Positions 24,028 to 31,618 of a DNA stretch of 64,000 nucleotides are shown one piece after another. Numbering within the stretch: position 1 is the stretch's first letter; each line of letters opens with the position of its first letter. The notes under the pieces were generated by a model that did not search any database, had not been told where the DNA came from, and worked only from the letters and a program-made list of their open reading frames with translations. The DNA comes from UBA6059 sp040219045. GTDB lineage: Bacteria; Bacteroidota; Bacteroidia; Cytophagales; Cyclobacteriaceae. The position numbers and the translations under genes are program-made. The DNA lies in the NCBI GenBank assembly GCA_965229505.1, contig OZ245881.1:2914001-2978000 (forward strand), in the 5' to 3' direction.

Positions 24028-24229
24028 GTCAATTGGATTTCATCACAAGATAGAAAAACAGAGCGCTTGGTGAAAGGGCAGATCAACATCAAAGTAACGC
24101 TGTGCTACAATCGACCTAGAGTTTAATCAGAGTACGGACTCTCAAACTTTCTACTACAGACCGAGATTTCAATCAGCTTTAGTCCTGTGTTTCCTTAATT
24201 CTGATAAGCGAATAAGCTCGCCCAAAAGA

Positions 24230-24994
24230 TTAACCTCTCTTGAACGCCAGAAAGTTTTCCGAAGAAGCCTTGTCATCAAAATAATAGTTTTCATCCTGAA
24301 AGTTTTTCAAGGCTTCCACATCGTTGATCTGGTTTTGGATTATGTAGCGGGAGATCAATCCTCTGGCTTTCTTGGCAAAGAATGAGATGATTTTGTACTC
24401 CCCATTCTTGAATTCTTTGAATTCTACATCTACGATCCGGGCTTTTACACCTTTTTTCTCAATGGATTTGAAGTATTCATTGGAGGCCAGGTTGATGATG
24501 ATATTGTCACCTTGCGCTTTCAGGTCTTTAAGCAAAAGCTTCAGTATCGTATCATCCCAGTATTGGTAGAGCGTGTTGTAATCATCAAAAGCAAGTCTGG
24601 TGCCCATCTCTAATCGATAAGGCTGTATCAAATCCATCGGACGCAGTAAACCGTAAAGACCTGATAGTATCCTAAAATGGGTCTGCGCAAAGGCCAGGTC
24701 CTGTTCATTGAAAGAGTCGGCCCGCAAGCCCTGATACACATCTCCTTGAAAGGCAAAAACGCTCGGCTTGGCATTATGCTCACTGTGACTTTTCTTATAA
24801 GATTGATAGCGATCAACATTCAGCTCCGCCAAATTATCACTGATGTCCATGAGTTCTTTCAGATCATCGGGTGACTTGGTACGCAGTATTCCAATGAGTT
24901 CGTTGGCGCATTTGAGCAACCTCGGTTTGGTTGGCGTTCCTTTGGCAGGCTTTTCGAAATTCAGTGTTTTAGCAGGGGAAACTACAGCTATCAT
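24230..24994 (-). CDS. yaaA: Peroxide stress protein YaaA (UPF0246)
   Basis: A 254-residue cytoplasmic protein. The opening MIAVVSPAKTLNFEKP and the internal AFQGDVYQGLRADSFNEQDLAFAQTHFRILSGLYGLLRPMDLIQPYRLEMGTRL are diagnostic for the YaaA family, which protects against hydrogen peroxide by limiting free iron. The usual ending with FFAKKARGLISRYIIQNQI is also present. It stands alone. Confidence 0.96.
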   Translation of the reverse strand: MIAVVSPAKTLNFEKPAKGTPTKPRLLKCANELIGILRTKSPDDLKELMDISDNLAELNVDRYQSYKKSHSEHNAKPSVFAFQGDVYQGLRADSFNEQDLAFAQTHFRILSGLYGLLRPMDLIQPYRLEMGTRLAFDDYNTLYQYWDDTILKLLLKDLKAQGDNIIINLASNEYFKSIEKKGVKARIVDVEFKEFKNGEYKIISFFAKKARGLISRYIIQNQINDVEALKNFQDENYYFDDKASSENFLAFKRG

Positions 24995-25176
24995 TAATGT
25001 TCTAGTCTTTGTTTGAAGTTTGTAACTGTTTGTTGGTAGTATAGTTTGTCACCAAAATTAGAGTTGATCCTGGTATCGGCCAAGCATATTCCAGATAGGA
25101 TAACACTGACCTTCATTTACGGTAGGGGGTAAAGATGATAGAGTCTTATTCGCGAGCCAGTCTCCGCCTCCAGTGA

Positions 25177-26556
25177 CTAACGAACCCCAATCCCTGCCAT
25201 CGCTTTATTGAAGTCGGCAAGGACCTCTTCGTGTTTGTTGTGGAAGCCATTTCTTATCTGCCATGCACCATTGGTGATGGTGCCTAATAGGAAGCCTGGA
25301 TCACCCGCATAGATGAGCGTTGAAAGCAGTTTGTCAGGACCACTGGTAGCTATTAACGGACGAGTAGCGTCTATCACTATGGCGTTAAAAGGCCGCCCTA
25401 CATTGAAGTATTCAGTAGCTGGATTTCCCATGGCCGCTCGTCCCGCTTTGAGCGACATGTCAAACCCGAAGTGACCGCTATCCCCGTTTTCGGAGTTGAT
25501 CAGCTGGTCACGTCGGTGACTCGACAGCCGCTGACCGTAATCGAGGATTCTGAGTTCTTCCAATGGGCTTAAGCCGATATGGCTGTCCGTACCGATGGAC
25601 CACTTGCCACCTGCTTCCTGGAACGCCTTCAATGGAAAAATGCCATCGCCAAGGTTGCCTTCTGTAGAGGGGCAGAGCACTACGTGAGCCCCGCTATTGG
25701 CTATGCCGGTTGTTTCTTCATGGGTCAAATGTGTAGCATGGACCAGGTGAAAACTACTGTCGATGGGTGTGTTCTCCAGCAGCCATTCTACTGGTCTTTT
25801 GCCATAATATTCCAGGCATTCCTTCACCTCTTTGAGCTGTTCGGAGATATGAATATGAAAGGGAAGGTCGCTAGTGTGTTGCTCAAAAAAGCCTCGCATC
25901 GACTCCTCATTTACCGCTCGCAGCGAATGAAACCCAACCCCCAGACGAGCCGAATTGTATTTTTGCACTACTCGCTCTGAGGAGGCTAACAATTCCAGAT
26001 ATGCCTCCAACGAGTTTGAGAGAAATCGTCGCTGCTCCGGCTCGGCGCTTTTACCGAATCCACCCATTTGGTAGAACATGGGTACCAGGGTGATATTCAT
26101 ACCAACACTGTCTGCCGCGGCTAGTAGTCTTTCACCCATTTCAGCTCTGTTCTCAAATGGGCTTCCTGATCGATCATGGTGCAGATAGTGAAACTCTGCA
26201 ACGTGCGTGTAGCCGTGCCTCAGCATCTCGGCATAGAGCATGGCAGCTATAGCTTCCAGCTGATCGGGATCGATGGACAAGGCGATCTTATACATCGTAT
26301 TTCTCCAGGACCAGAAATCATCCGATTTTGATGGGTCCGGATGAATCTCTGCAAGCCCGGCCATCGCATATTGGAAAGCATGAGAATGTGCATTTTGAAA
26401 TCCGGGAAGACAATAGCCCCGAACGGTCTCAACCTCCGTATCCAGCGACTTCACTGTTGAGATATCAACTATTACTCCGTGGCGATCAACGGTGACAAAA
26501 CGGTTCTCTTGCCAGCCGTTGTTTTGCAGCAATAGATCAAACTTGTAGGCTTTCAT
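25177..26556 (-). CDS. hutF: Formimidoylglutamate deiminase
   Basis: A 459-residue amidohydrolase that converts N-formimidoyl-glutamate to N-formylglutamate in the second histidine-degradation pathway. The zinc site begins with HSH in FQNAHSHAFQYAMAGL. FHYLHHD, HIHISEQ (zinc His) and GTDSHIGLSPLEELR (Asp ligand) complete the pattern. Length equals that of Pseudomonas HutF. The start overlaps the stop of hutG by ATGA, so the two act in one pathway from one message. The other hut genes (H, U, I) are not in the window. Confidence 0.95.
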   Translation of the reverse strand: MKAYKFDLLLQNNGWQENRFVTVDRHGVIVDISTVKSLDTEVETVRGYCLPGFQNAHSHAFQYAMAGLAEIHPDPSKSDDFWSWRNTMYKIALSIDPDQLEAIAAMLYAEMLRHGYTHVAEFHYLHHDRSGSPFENRAEMGERLLAAADSVGMNITLVPMFYQMGGFGKSAEPEQRRFLSNSLEAYLELLASSERVVQKYNSARLGVGFHSLRAVNEESMRGFFEQHTSDLPFHIHISEQLKEVKECLEYYGKRPVEWLLENTPIDSSFHLVHATHLTHEETTGIANSGAHVVLCPSTEGNLGDGIFPLKAFQEAGGKWSIGTDSHIGLSPLEELRILDYGQRLSSHRRDQLINSENGDSGHFGFDMSLKAGRAAMGNPATEYFNVGRPFNAIVIDATRPLIATSGPDKLLSTLIYAGDPGFLLGTITNGAWQIRNGFHNKHEEVLADFNKAMAGIGVR

Positions 26557-27356
26557 TGGTTGTTGAGTTTTTGTAATCCTTCAAGTAGTTGTTCGAATAG
26601 CGATTTGAGAAGGGTTCTGATTTTTTCTGCTCGCTCTTCATGATAAAGCGTTTGCACATCATTCATGTAAAGCGTCTTGGACATCTCCAGTTGGAAAGCA
26701 TGAATGCCTTTTTGTGGCTTCCCGAAGTGCCTTGTCAGATTCCCCCCCTTGAAGGGATCATTGTGCTGAAATGAGTAGGAGCAACTGGCTAACAACTTTT
26801 CCGCTGTTTCGATTAAGCTGCCATCTGCTGAAGTCCCGTCTACATCTCCCAAGATCAGATCAGGGAAAGGTTCGTTCCTAATACCAGGGACATATTGTCT
26901 AATCGAATGCGCATCGAAGAATAATACATGATCTTGCTGTGCCCTTCTTTTCTCAAGAAGTTCATTGATCTTATCATAATAAGGCTGGTAGTAGGTAGCC
27001 ACTCTTCGCTGAATCTCCGCCGTATCCGGCTGATTAGTTTCATAAATGGGTTCGCCATTGAAATCAGAAACTGGGGTGAGTGCCGTAATCACCCGACCAT
27101 CATCATAAAGCGGTTGGTCTTTGGCATTTCTGTTAAGATCAATGACCCATCGACTGTACTTTGCTCTGATCATGGTGACCCCCATCTCAGTTGCAAAATC
27201 ATACAGTCGATCGACATACCAATCTGTATCATCAATGAAGTCGATCTTTTCTGCTACATAGGACGACTTCAGGTCGGGCGGGATAGCAATTCCGCAATGC
27301 GGCACACTTAGGACTAAAGGAATTTTAGAATCGGGATTGATGATTTCGTAAGGCAT
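26553..27356 (-). CDS. hutG: N-formylglutamate amidohydrolase
   Basis: A 267-residue enzyme that releases glutamate and formate from N-formylglutamate, the product of HutF. Marks are LVLSVPHCGIAIPP (metal His), IDDTDWYVDRLYDFA, RVIDLNR-like WVIDLNRNA, VLFFDAHSIRQYVP and HFGKPQKGIHAFQLEMSKTLYM. It is the upstream partner of hutF. Together they show the Pseudomonas-type five-step route rather than the FTCD or HutG-type direct hydrolysis. Confidence 0.95.
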   Translation of the reverse strand: MPYEIINPDSKIPLVLSVPHCGIAIPPDLKSSYVAEKIDFIDDTDWYVDRLYDFATEMGVTMIRAKYSRWVIDLNRNAKDQPLYDDGRVITALTPVSDFNGEPIYETNQPDTAEIQRRVATYYQPYYDKINELLEKRRAQQDHVLFFDAHSIRQYVPGIRNEPFPDLILGDVDGTSADGSLIETAEKLLASCSYSFQHNDPFKGGNLTRHFGKPQKGIHAFQLEMSKTLYMNDVQTLYHEERAEKIRTLLKSLFEQLLEGLQKLNNQ

Positions 27357-27481
27357 ACACGAAGATAATTGAATCTCGGATGCTTCAAATCCCCTGGCTC
27401 ATTCATCTGTGTTCTATAAGGTTTGAGTTACCGTTTTCGGTTCGGAATTGAGTCTGCCATAATTGAAGATTATTTGAAATT

Positions 27482-28021
27482 TTAAGAAATATCAGCGGCA
27501 GGTCGTACTATGCCATTTTTAAAGGCAGTCCATGTCGCATAGAACATTGGTCCCGGTAGGATGATCAAAATGATCAATGCGACGAACCATCCGGATATCT
27601 GGAAGTACTCGCCTAGTTCGAGGCGAAAGTCCTGAATATCGCCGAGGACATCAATGAGCACCGGACCAGCGATCGTCACAAGAAGGCCAAGGTCAAAAAC
27701 GAAAGCCACTCGCCACCACCTGCCCATGCGATCCTGCAGCGCTCTGGTACAGATTATAAAAGTCAGGATAACAATTGTGCCCACTACGATGGGTACCCAG
27801 ATCCCTTGTGGAAGAGAGATCAGTCCAAAATTGTACCCGGCATAATCCGGATCTAAGACTCCTCGAAACGGAGCTACCAGATTGACCAGCAGATAGGGCA
27901 TATGCGCCAGAGAGAAAAAGAGTAAGTGCTTCTTTGGCTTGTTTTGATAAATTAAGTAGCCAAACCAAACGAGATAAAATGTTACCAGAGGCAAACCGAT
28001 CAATAACCAATTCATAAGCAT
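27482..28021 (-). CDS. Hypothetical multi-pass membrane protein
   Basis: A 179-residue protein with about five hydrophobic segments (near residues 4-24, 31-50, 72-92, 105-125, 142-164). It begins at two possible ATGs (28021, 28015). I do not recognise the family. It is followed upstream by a LytTR regulator on the same strand with an 80-base gap, and may be controlled by it, but there is no direct evidence. Confidence 0.6.
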   Translation of the reverse strand: MLMNWLLIGLPLVTFYLVWFGYLIYQNKPKKHLLFFSLAHMPYLLVNLVAPFRGVLDPDYAGYNFGLISLPQGIWVPIVVGTIVILTFIICTRALQDRMGRWWRVAFVFDLGLLVTIAGPVLIDVLGDIQDFRLELGEYFQISGWFVALIILIILPGPMFYATWTAFKNGIVRPAADIS

Positions 28022-28101
28022 TCAATTTTTTGTGATGCTTGTGTTTTCGATTAAGAAGACCAAGGAGTTGCGAAAAAAGGCGATTTGGGGTTAACGAAAC
28101 T

Positions 28102-28917
28102 TTATTTGGGGTGAGTGAGGCGTTGGTCTACGGTAGGCTTATAAGATTGGGATACAGCGACCTCTACCTTGTGCGATTCATGCGCCAGGATAATGATTCC
28201 TTTTGACCGATGATACTGGTCAAAGTACTGCGTGTTGATAATGAAAGATCGATGGGTTCGGAGAAATTGCGGATACGGATCAAGTTGCTGGGAGACTCCT
28301 GACAGGCTAGACCGCAGGGAGTGCTTTTCCTGAGTGCACATGACAAAGTCTGAATAGTTGTCGTCTGCCTTGATGTACATCAGTTCTGATGGGTTGCATC
28401 TAAATGAATCTTTCCCTTCACCGGTTATGACCAATATGTCAGCGGAGGTCAAACCCTGCGAAAGCGCCATATGATAATAGAGATAGCGCGCATAAAAGGA
28501 ATAAGGAAGGTAGACAATTGCAATCATTAGGTACATCGACACCCAGAGCTCGAAATACTCGAAAAAGTCAAGACACTTCCAGTCGCAGGCAAGCCCACGC
28601 AGCAGCCATACCACATGTATATACACGATCACCTTCGATAGCATCAAGAGCAAGTCCGCCAACACGTTTTTGTGTACCTCAATATGTAAGAGGTGACGGG
28701 CAATATAATCCATGCCATAAGCCAAAATGACCCATAACATGCCTATGGGAATCAAGAATAGGCAAATATCGAGTGTTGAACTACTTGTGACGCTAATGCC
28801 AAAAGGCTGGGCAAAAGCCAGGAATAACCAGATAAAGAGTCCTGTGGTAAGATTAAATAGTGCTCGCTTGCCCTGTGTAAAATAGAGCCATTGAAAATAT
28901 TTGTGATGAGAGAGCAC
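28102..28917 (-). CDS. Membrane-anchored LytTR transcriptional regulator
   Basis: A 271-residue protein that starts with GTG (no ATG in this frame, and a stop 18 bases upstream). Four transmembrane segments occupy residues 20-150. The C-terminal 100 residues are a LytTR DNA-binding domain: ELMYIKADDNYSDFVM, SLRSSLSGVSQQL, FLRTHRSFIINTQYFDQ. There is no receiver domain, so it is a one-component membrane regulator of the type seen again at 39936. The signal and targets are unknown. Confidence 0.85.
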   Translation of the reverse strand: MLSHHKYFQWLYFTQGKRALFNLTTGLFIWLFLAFAQPFGISVTSSSTLDICLFLIPIGMLWVILAYGMDYIARHLLHIEVHKNVLADLLLMLSKVIVYIHVVWLLRGLACDWKCLDFFEYFELWVSMYLMIAIVYLPYSFYARYLYYHMALSQGLTSADILVITGEGKDSFRCNPSELMYIKADDNYSDFVMCTQEKHSLRSSLSGVSQQLDPYPQFLRTHRSFIINTQYFDQYHRSKGIIILAHESHKVEVAVSQSYKPTVDQRLTHPK

Positions 28918-29145
28918 CAGGGAGTTGAATTTTTATCTGCTCAAAATAGGGATTATTTAAGGAGTTTGATTTGATACGAGGATAAATAGTGATGCATTCG
29001 GCGGTGATGGGTTTGTCTATCTGATAAGCAGCCAATTTCTTTTTTGGTCGATATAATTCCAGAATTCCCCGAATCATCCGGGTTATTCTAATTTGACAGT
29101 TTCATGGGAGGTTGCCCAATAGGTACGTCTGTTAGCATTTATTTT

Positions 29146-29673
29146 TTATTTGTAGGAGGATTCAAATTCACTCACGTTGATCTCAAAATCTTCTGGTGTG
29201 CACTTCGATAACTCACTTATGAGATCGAAGAAGTTGTCCTCATTACTCATAGCTATTCTTCGAAACTTGAAATCTGGGTAAATAAATTCCAATCGATACG
29301 GATATCTCGTTAGATTCTTTTTTATCGCAGTTATTCGGAGCAGTTCATTGAAATGTATAGTGTCGCATCGGCTTTTAGACTCTAGGATTACTGATTCAGC
29401 TTGCACTTTTAAACTACCTTTCAAATTACTTCTAACATCAAAAAGTAAATAGCTGATTAGTCCAAGAGTGATCGATATGCCAAATATTTTCAACAGCCAG
29501 TTTGGAAGAATATCCAAATAGTATGGAATTCTAAGTTCACTTGGCAAATATTTAAAAGGATAGTCTACTACGTACCATATCGCGAAACCAATGGCAGCAA
29601 CAATTGCAATCTTGATAGATATACTACGCAGTTGCTTGTTGGTGAAGTTGATATGAATGTCGAAGGAAGCCAT
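29146..29673 (-). CDS. Orphan membrane protein with a PH-like C-terminal region
   Basis: A 175-residue protein with two membrane segments (about residues 19-37 and 58-80) and a soluble C-terminal part rich in strands (SVILESKSRCDTIHFNELLRITAIKKN, YPYRLEFIYPDFKFRRIAMSNEDNFFDLISEL), suggestive of a small PH-like domain. I do not recognise the family. Base composition is AT-richer than neighbours. Directly upstream is a 43-base leader shared with the unrelated gene at 54071. Such isolated AT-rich genes are often acquired, for example immunity proteins, but no toxin is nearby. Confidence 0.6.
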   Translation of the reverse strand: MASFDIHINFTNKQLRSISIKIAIVAAIGFAIWYVVDYPFKYLPSELRIPYYLDILPNWLLKIFGISITLGLISYLLFDVRSNLKGSLKVQAESVILESKSRCDTIHFNELLRITAIKKNLTRYPYRLEFIYPDFKFRRIAMSNEDNFFDLISELSKCTPEDFEINVSEFESSYK

Positions 29674-29683
29674 GAATTAATGC

Positions 29684-29726
29684 TAACATAAATGTAAAAT
29701 ACATAAGTGTGTGATCTTTACCTTTC
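29684..29726 (-). promoter_or_regulatory. 43-base leader shared with 54756-54798, copy 1
   Basis: Plus-strand bases run from TAACATAAATGTAAAATACA to ATCTTTACCTTTC and are 38 of 43 identical to 54756-54798. The element ends 10 bases before the ATG at 29673. Because the two downstream genes are not similar, the shared part is likely promoter or leader. Confidence 0.7.
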
Positions 29727-29927
29727 ATCGACCCGGCAATTTGACACAAGGCAGAGCCTCAAATTTATCCGAATTAACTCAGGACTATTTCTCGTTTCGC
29801 CATTACATAACTTAAGAATAACCGCACAACCAATAATAGCAGGATCCCGTCAGCCCAATTGCCTCGAACTAAAGATCTAAGTTCGATCTCATTTTCACTT
29901 CATAGCCTATACCGCCATTATTCGTGG

Positions 29928-29935
29928 TAGCTTTG
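29928..29935 (+). promoter_or_regulatory. Candidate Bacteroidota -7 promoter element of the RhlE gene
   Basis: TAGCTTTG matches the TAnnTTTG consensus recognised by the Bacteroidota primary sigma factor and lies 59 bases before the ATG at 29995. A -33 TTG at ideal spacing is not evident. Confidence 0.4.
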
Positions 29936-29994
29936 CGGCTCAACACTGAAATGACACTTTGCCAAAGGATAGTCATTTGGTTAAAGATTTATTT

Positions 29995-31260
29995 ATGTCA
30001 TTCAAAGCACTCGGCCTATCCGACCCCCTATTGCGGGCGGTGGCCACCAAGGGCTATACTGAGCCCTCTCCCATACAAGCCAAAGCCATCCCAGTGATCC
30101 TCGAGGGTCGGGACGTGCTTGCCTCCGCCCAGACGGGTACGGGCAAGACCGCCGGTTTCATACTGCCCATTCTCCAGTTGCTCGCTAAGAGTCCACCTCA
30201 GAAGAGACGGCCCGTGCGGGCGCTGGTACTCACGCCTACGCGTGAGCTGGCGGCACAGATACTTGAGAATGCCGTGGAGTACGGCCGAAACCTCGATATG
30301 CGCTCTACCGTCATCTTCGGTGGCGTCAACCAAAACCCACAGGTCAATGCGCTCCGCAGAGGGGTGGACATCCTGATCGCCACACCCGGCCGACTGCTCG
30401 ACCTCAACAATCAGCGGCTGCTATCGCTATCGCAAATAGAGATCCTCGTGCTCGATGAAGCAGATCGTATGCTTGACATGGGCTTTATCCATGATATCAA
30501 GAAAGTACTCGCACTCGTACCCGAAAAAAGGCAAAACCTGCTCTTTTCGGCAACATTCTCATCCGATATTAAGAAGCTGGCCAATGGCTTTCTCGACCGA
30601 CCGGTAATGGTGGAGGCGACTCCTGAGAACACCACCGTCGAGAAGATCATCCAGAAAGCATACAAGGTCGACCAGAAGAAGAAGACCGACATGGTCATCG
30701 ATATGATCGCCGGAGGCAGATGGCAGCAAGTGCTGGTCTTTACCCGCACCAAGCATGGCGCCAATCGACTGGCCGAGAAGATGAACAAGGCAGATGTCAG
30801 TGCGGCAGCCATTCATGGTAACAAAAGCCAGGGCGCAAGGACCAAAGCACTGGCTGGGTTCAAGGCAGGCGAAGTACGCGTGCTCGTAGCGACAGATATA
30901 GCGGCCAGAGGTTTGGATATTCCATTGCTGCCACATGTGATCAACTTCGAGCTACCCAACATCCCTGAGGACTATGTGCACCGAATCGGACGTACAGGTA
31001 GGGCAGGAGCGAGCGGTGAAGCCATATCACTTGTTGGTGCGGATGAGATGGAATATCTGCGGGACATTGAGAAGCTTATCGAGCAGCGCATCCCTACGGA
31101 CATTATGGAAGGATTCGAGCCTACCGACAAGCCTACAGGTGTGAAGCCGGCCTCCAAACAAGGTGGCCAGCGCAATCATCGCCGACCCAAGTCCGGCGGT
31201 GGTGGAAACAGCTCAGGCGGTGGAGGCAAGAAAAATTGGAACAGACGACCGAGGCGGTAG
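29995..31260 (+). CDS. rhlE: DEAD-box RNA helicase (RhlE type)
   Basis: A 421-residue helicase when started at the ATG at 29995 (MSFKALGLSDPLL); a longer TTG-initiated form is unlikely. Motifs in order: Q motif (TEPSPIQAKAIP), I (ASAQTGTGKTAGF), Ia (PTRELAAQI), II (LVLDEADRMLDMGF), III (SATFS), IV-V (TDIAARGLDIP) and VI (HRIGRTGRAG). The C-terminal tail is short and rich in Gly, Ser and basic residues (GGGGNSSGGGGKKNW), as in RhlE proteins, and would bind RNA. Likely roles are ribosome assembly and RNA turnover. It is monocistronic. Confidence 0.95.
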   Translation: MSFKALGLSDPLLRAVATKGYTEPSPIQAKAIPVILEGRDVLASAQTGTGKTAGFILPILQLLAKSPPQKRRPVRALVLTPTRELAAQILENAVEYGRNLDMRSTVIFGGVNQNPQVNALRRGVDILIATPGRLLDLNNQRLLSLSQIEILVLDEADRMLDMGFIHDIKKVLALVPEKRQNLLFSATFSSDIKKLANGFLDRPVMVEATPENTTVEKIIQKAYKVDQKKKTDMVIDMIAGGRWQQVLVFTRTKHGANRLAEKMNKADVSAAAIHGNKSQGARTKALAGFKAGEVRVLVATDIAARGLDIPLLPHVINFELPNIPEDYVHRIGRTGRAGASGEAISLVGADEMEYLRDIEKLIEQRIPTDIMEGFEPTDKPTGVKPASKQGGQRNHRRPKSGGGGNSSGGGGKKNWNRRPRR

Positions 31261-31323
31261 TTCTGTCTTGGTGCTACCTGCTACTGGACTTGTCCTAGTT
31301 CGTAGATAAGGCATAACCGCTTA

Positions 31324-31530
31324 GGCCATGGTTCGTGTCCTCACGAACCATCTAACAGACAAGCACCTCCTCCGCCATGGTTTGTGTCCTCACAAACCAT
31401 CTAAAGGAGTACCAGTTAAGATCCGTGAAGATATGAACCTGGCAAAAACCATCCAACGTTACGGTTCAGGTCCGTGAAGACACGAACCTTGGCAAAAGAT
31501 CCGTGAAGATATGAACCTGGGTAAAACCCT
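31324..31530. repeat. REP-C array (five hairpins)
   Basis: Head-type copies are GGTTCGTGTCCTCACGAACC at 31330-31349 and GGTTTGTGTCCTCACAAACC at 31379-31398. The second differs by two compensating substitutions that keep the 8-bp stem. Tail-type copies in the opposite orientation (TCCGTGAAGA..CGAACCTTGG and variants) lie near 31420-31443, 31468-31492 and 31499-31521. Alternating orientation is typical of BIME arrays. Confidence 0.9.
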
Positions 31531-31569
31531 CGCTAAAGTCTTCAAAACCATTTGTTAACACAAAACCCG

Positions 31570-31600
31570 TTGTAAGAAGGGGCTCAATCTGTTATCTTTT
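31570..31600 (+). promoter_or_regulatory. Candidate promoter of the Reg_prop sensor kinase gene
   Basis: TTG at 31570-31572 and TATCTTTT at 31593-31600 are spaced 20 bases apart, close to the TTG-N19-TAnnTTTG pattern of Bacteroidota, with one mismatch. The start codon follows 18 bases later. Confidence 0.35.
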
Positions 31601-31618
31601 GGCTGACAAGCTAATTTG

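Larger units (their letters stand above)
29674..29994. other. Intergenic region with promoters only
   Basis: About 320 bases between divergent genes. The left end holds the 43-base element at 29684-29726. The right end holds a -7 promoter motif at 29928-29935. The middle (29730-29920) shows no gene, repeat or RNA that I can support. Confidence 0.6.
31261..31618. other. Intergenic region filled with REP-C repeats
   Basis: The 358 bases between the helicase and the sensor kinase hold at least five REP-C palindromes (31324-31530) in both orientations and a putative promoter for the kinase gene near 31570-31600. No coding frame is supported. Confidence 0.7.

Noticed and set aside
28853..29077. 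74-residue frame on the minus strand between the LytTR gene and the orphan membrane protein
   Set aside because: It overlaps the LytTR coding region and has no features of a real protein.
31324..31530. Rho-independent terminators for the helicase gene
   Set aside because: The hairpins lack T-tracts and occur in both orientations at many places, so they are treated as REP repeats, although they may still affect transcript ends.
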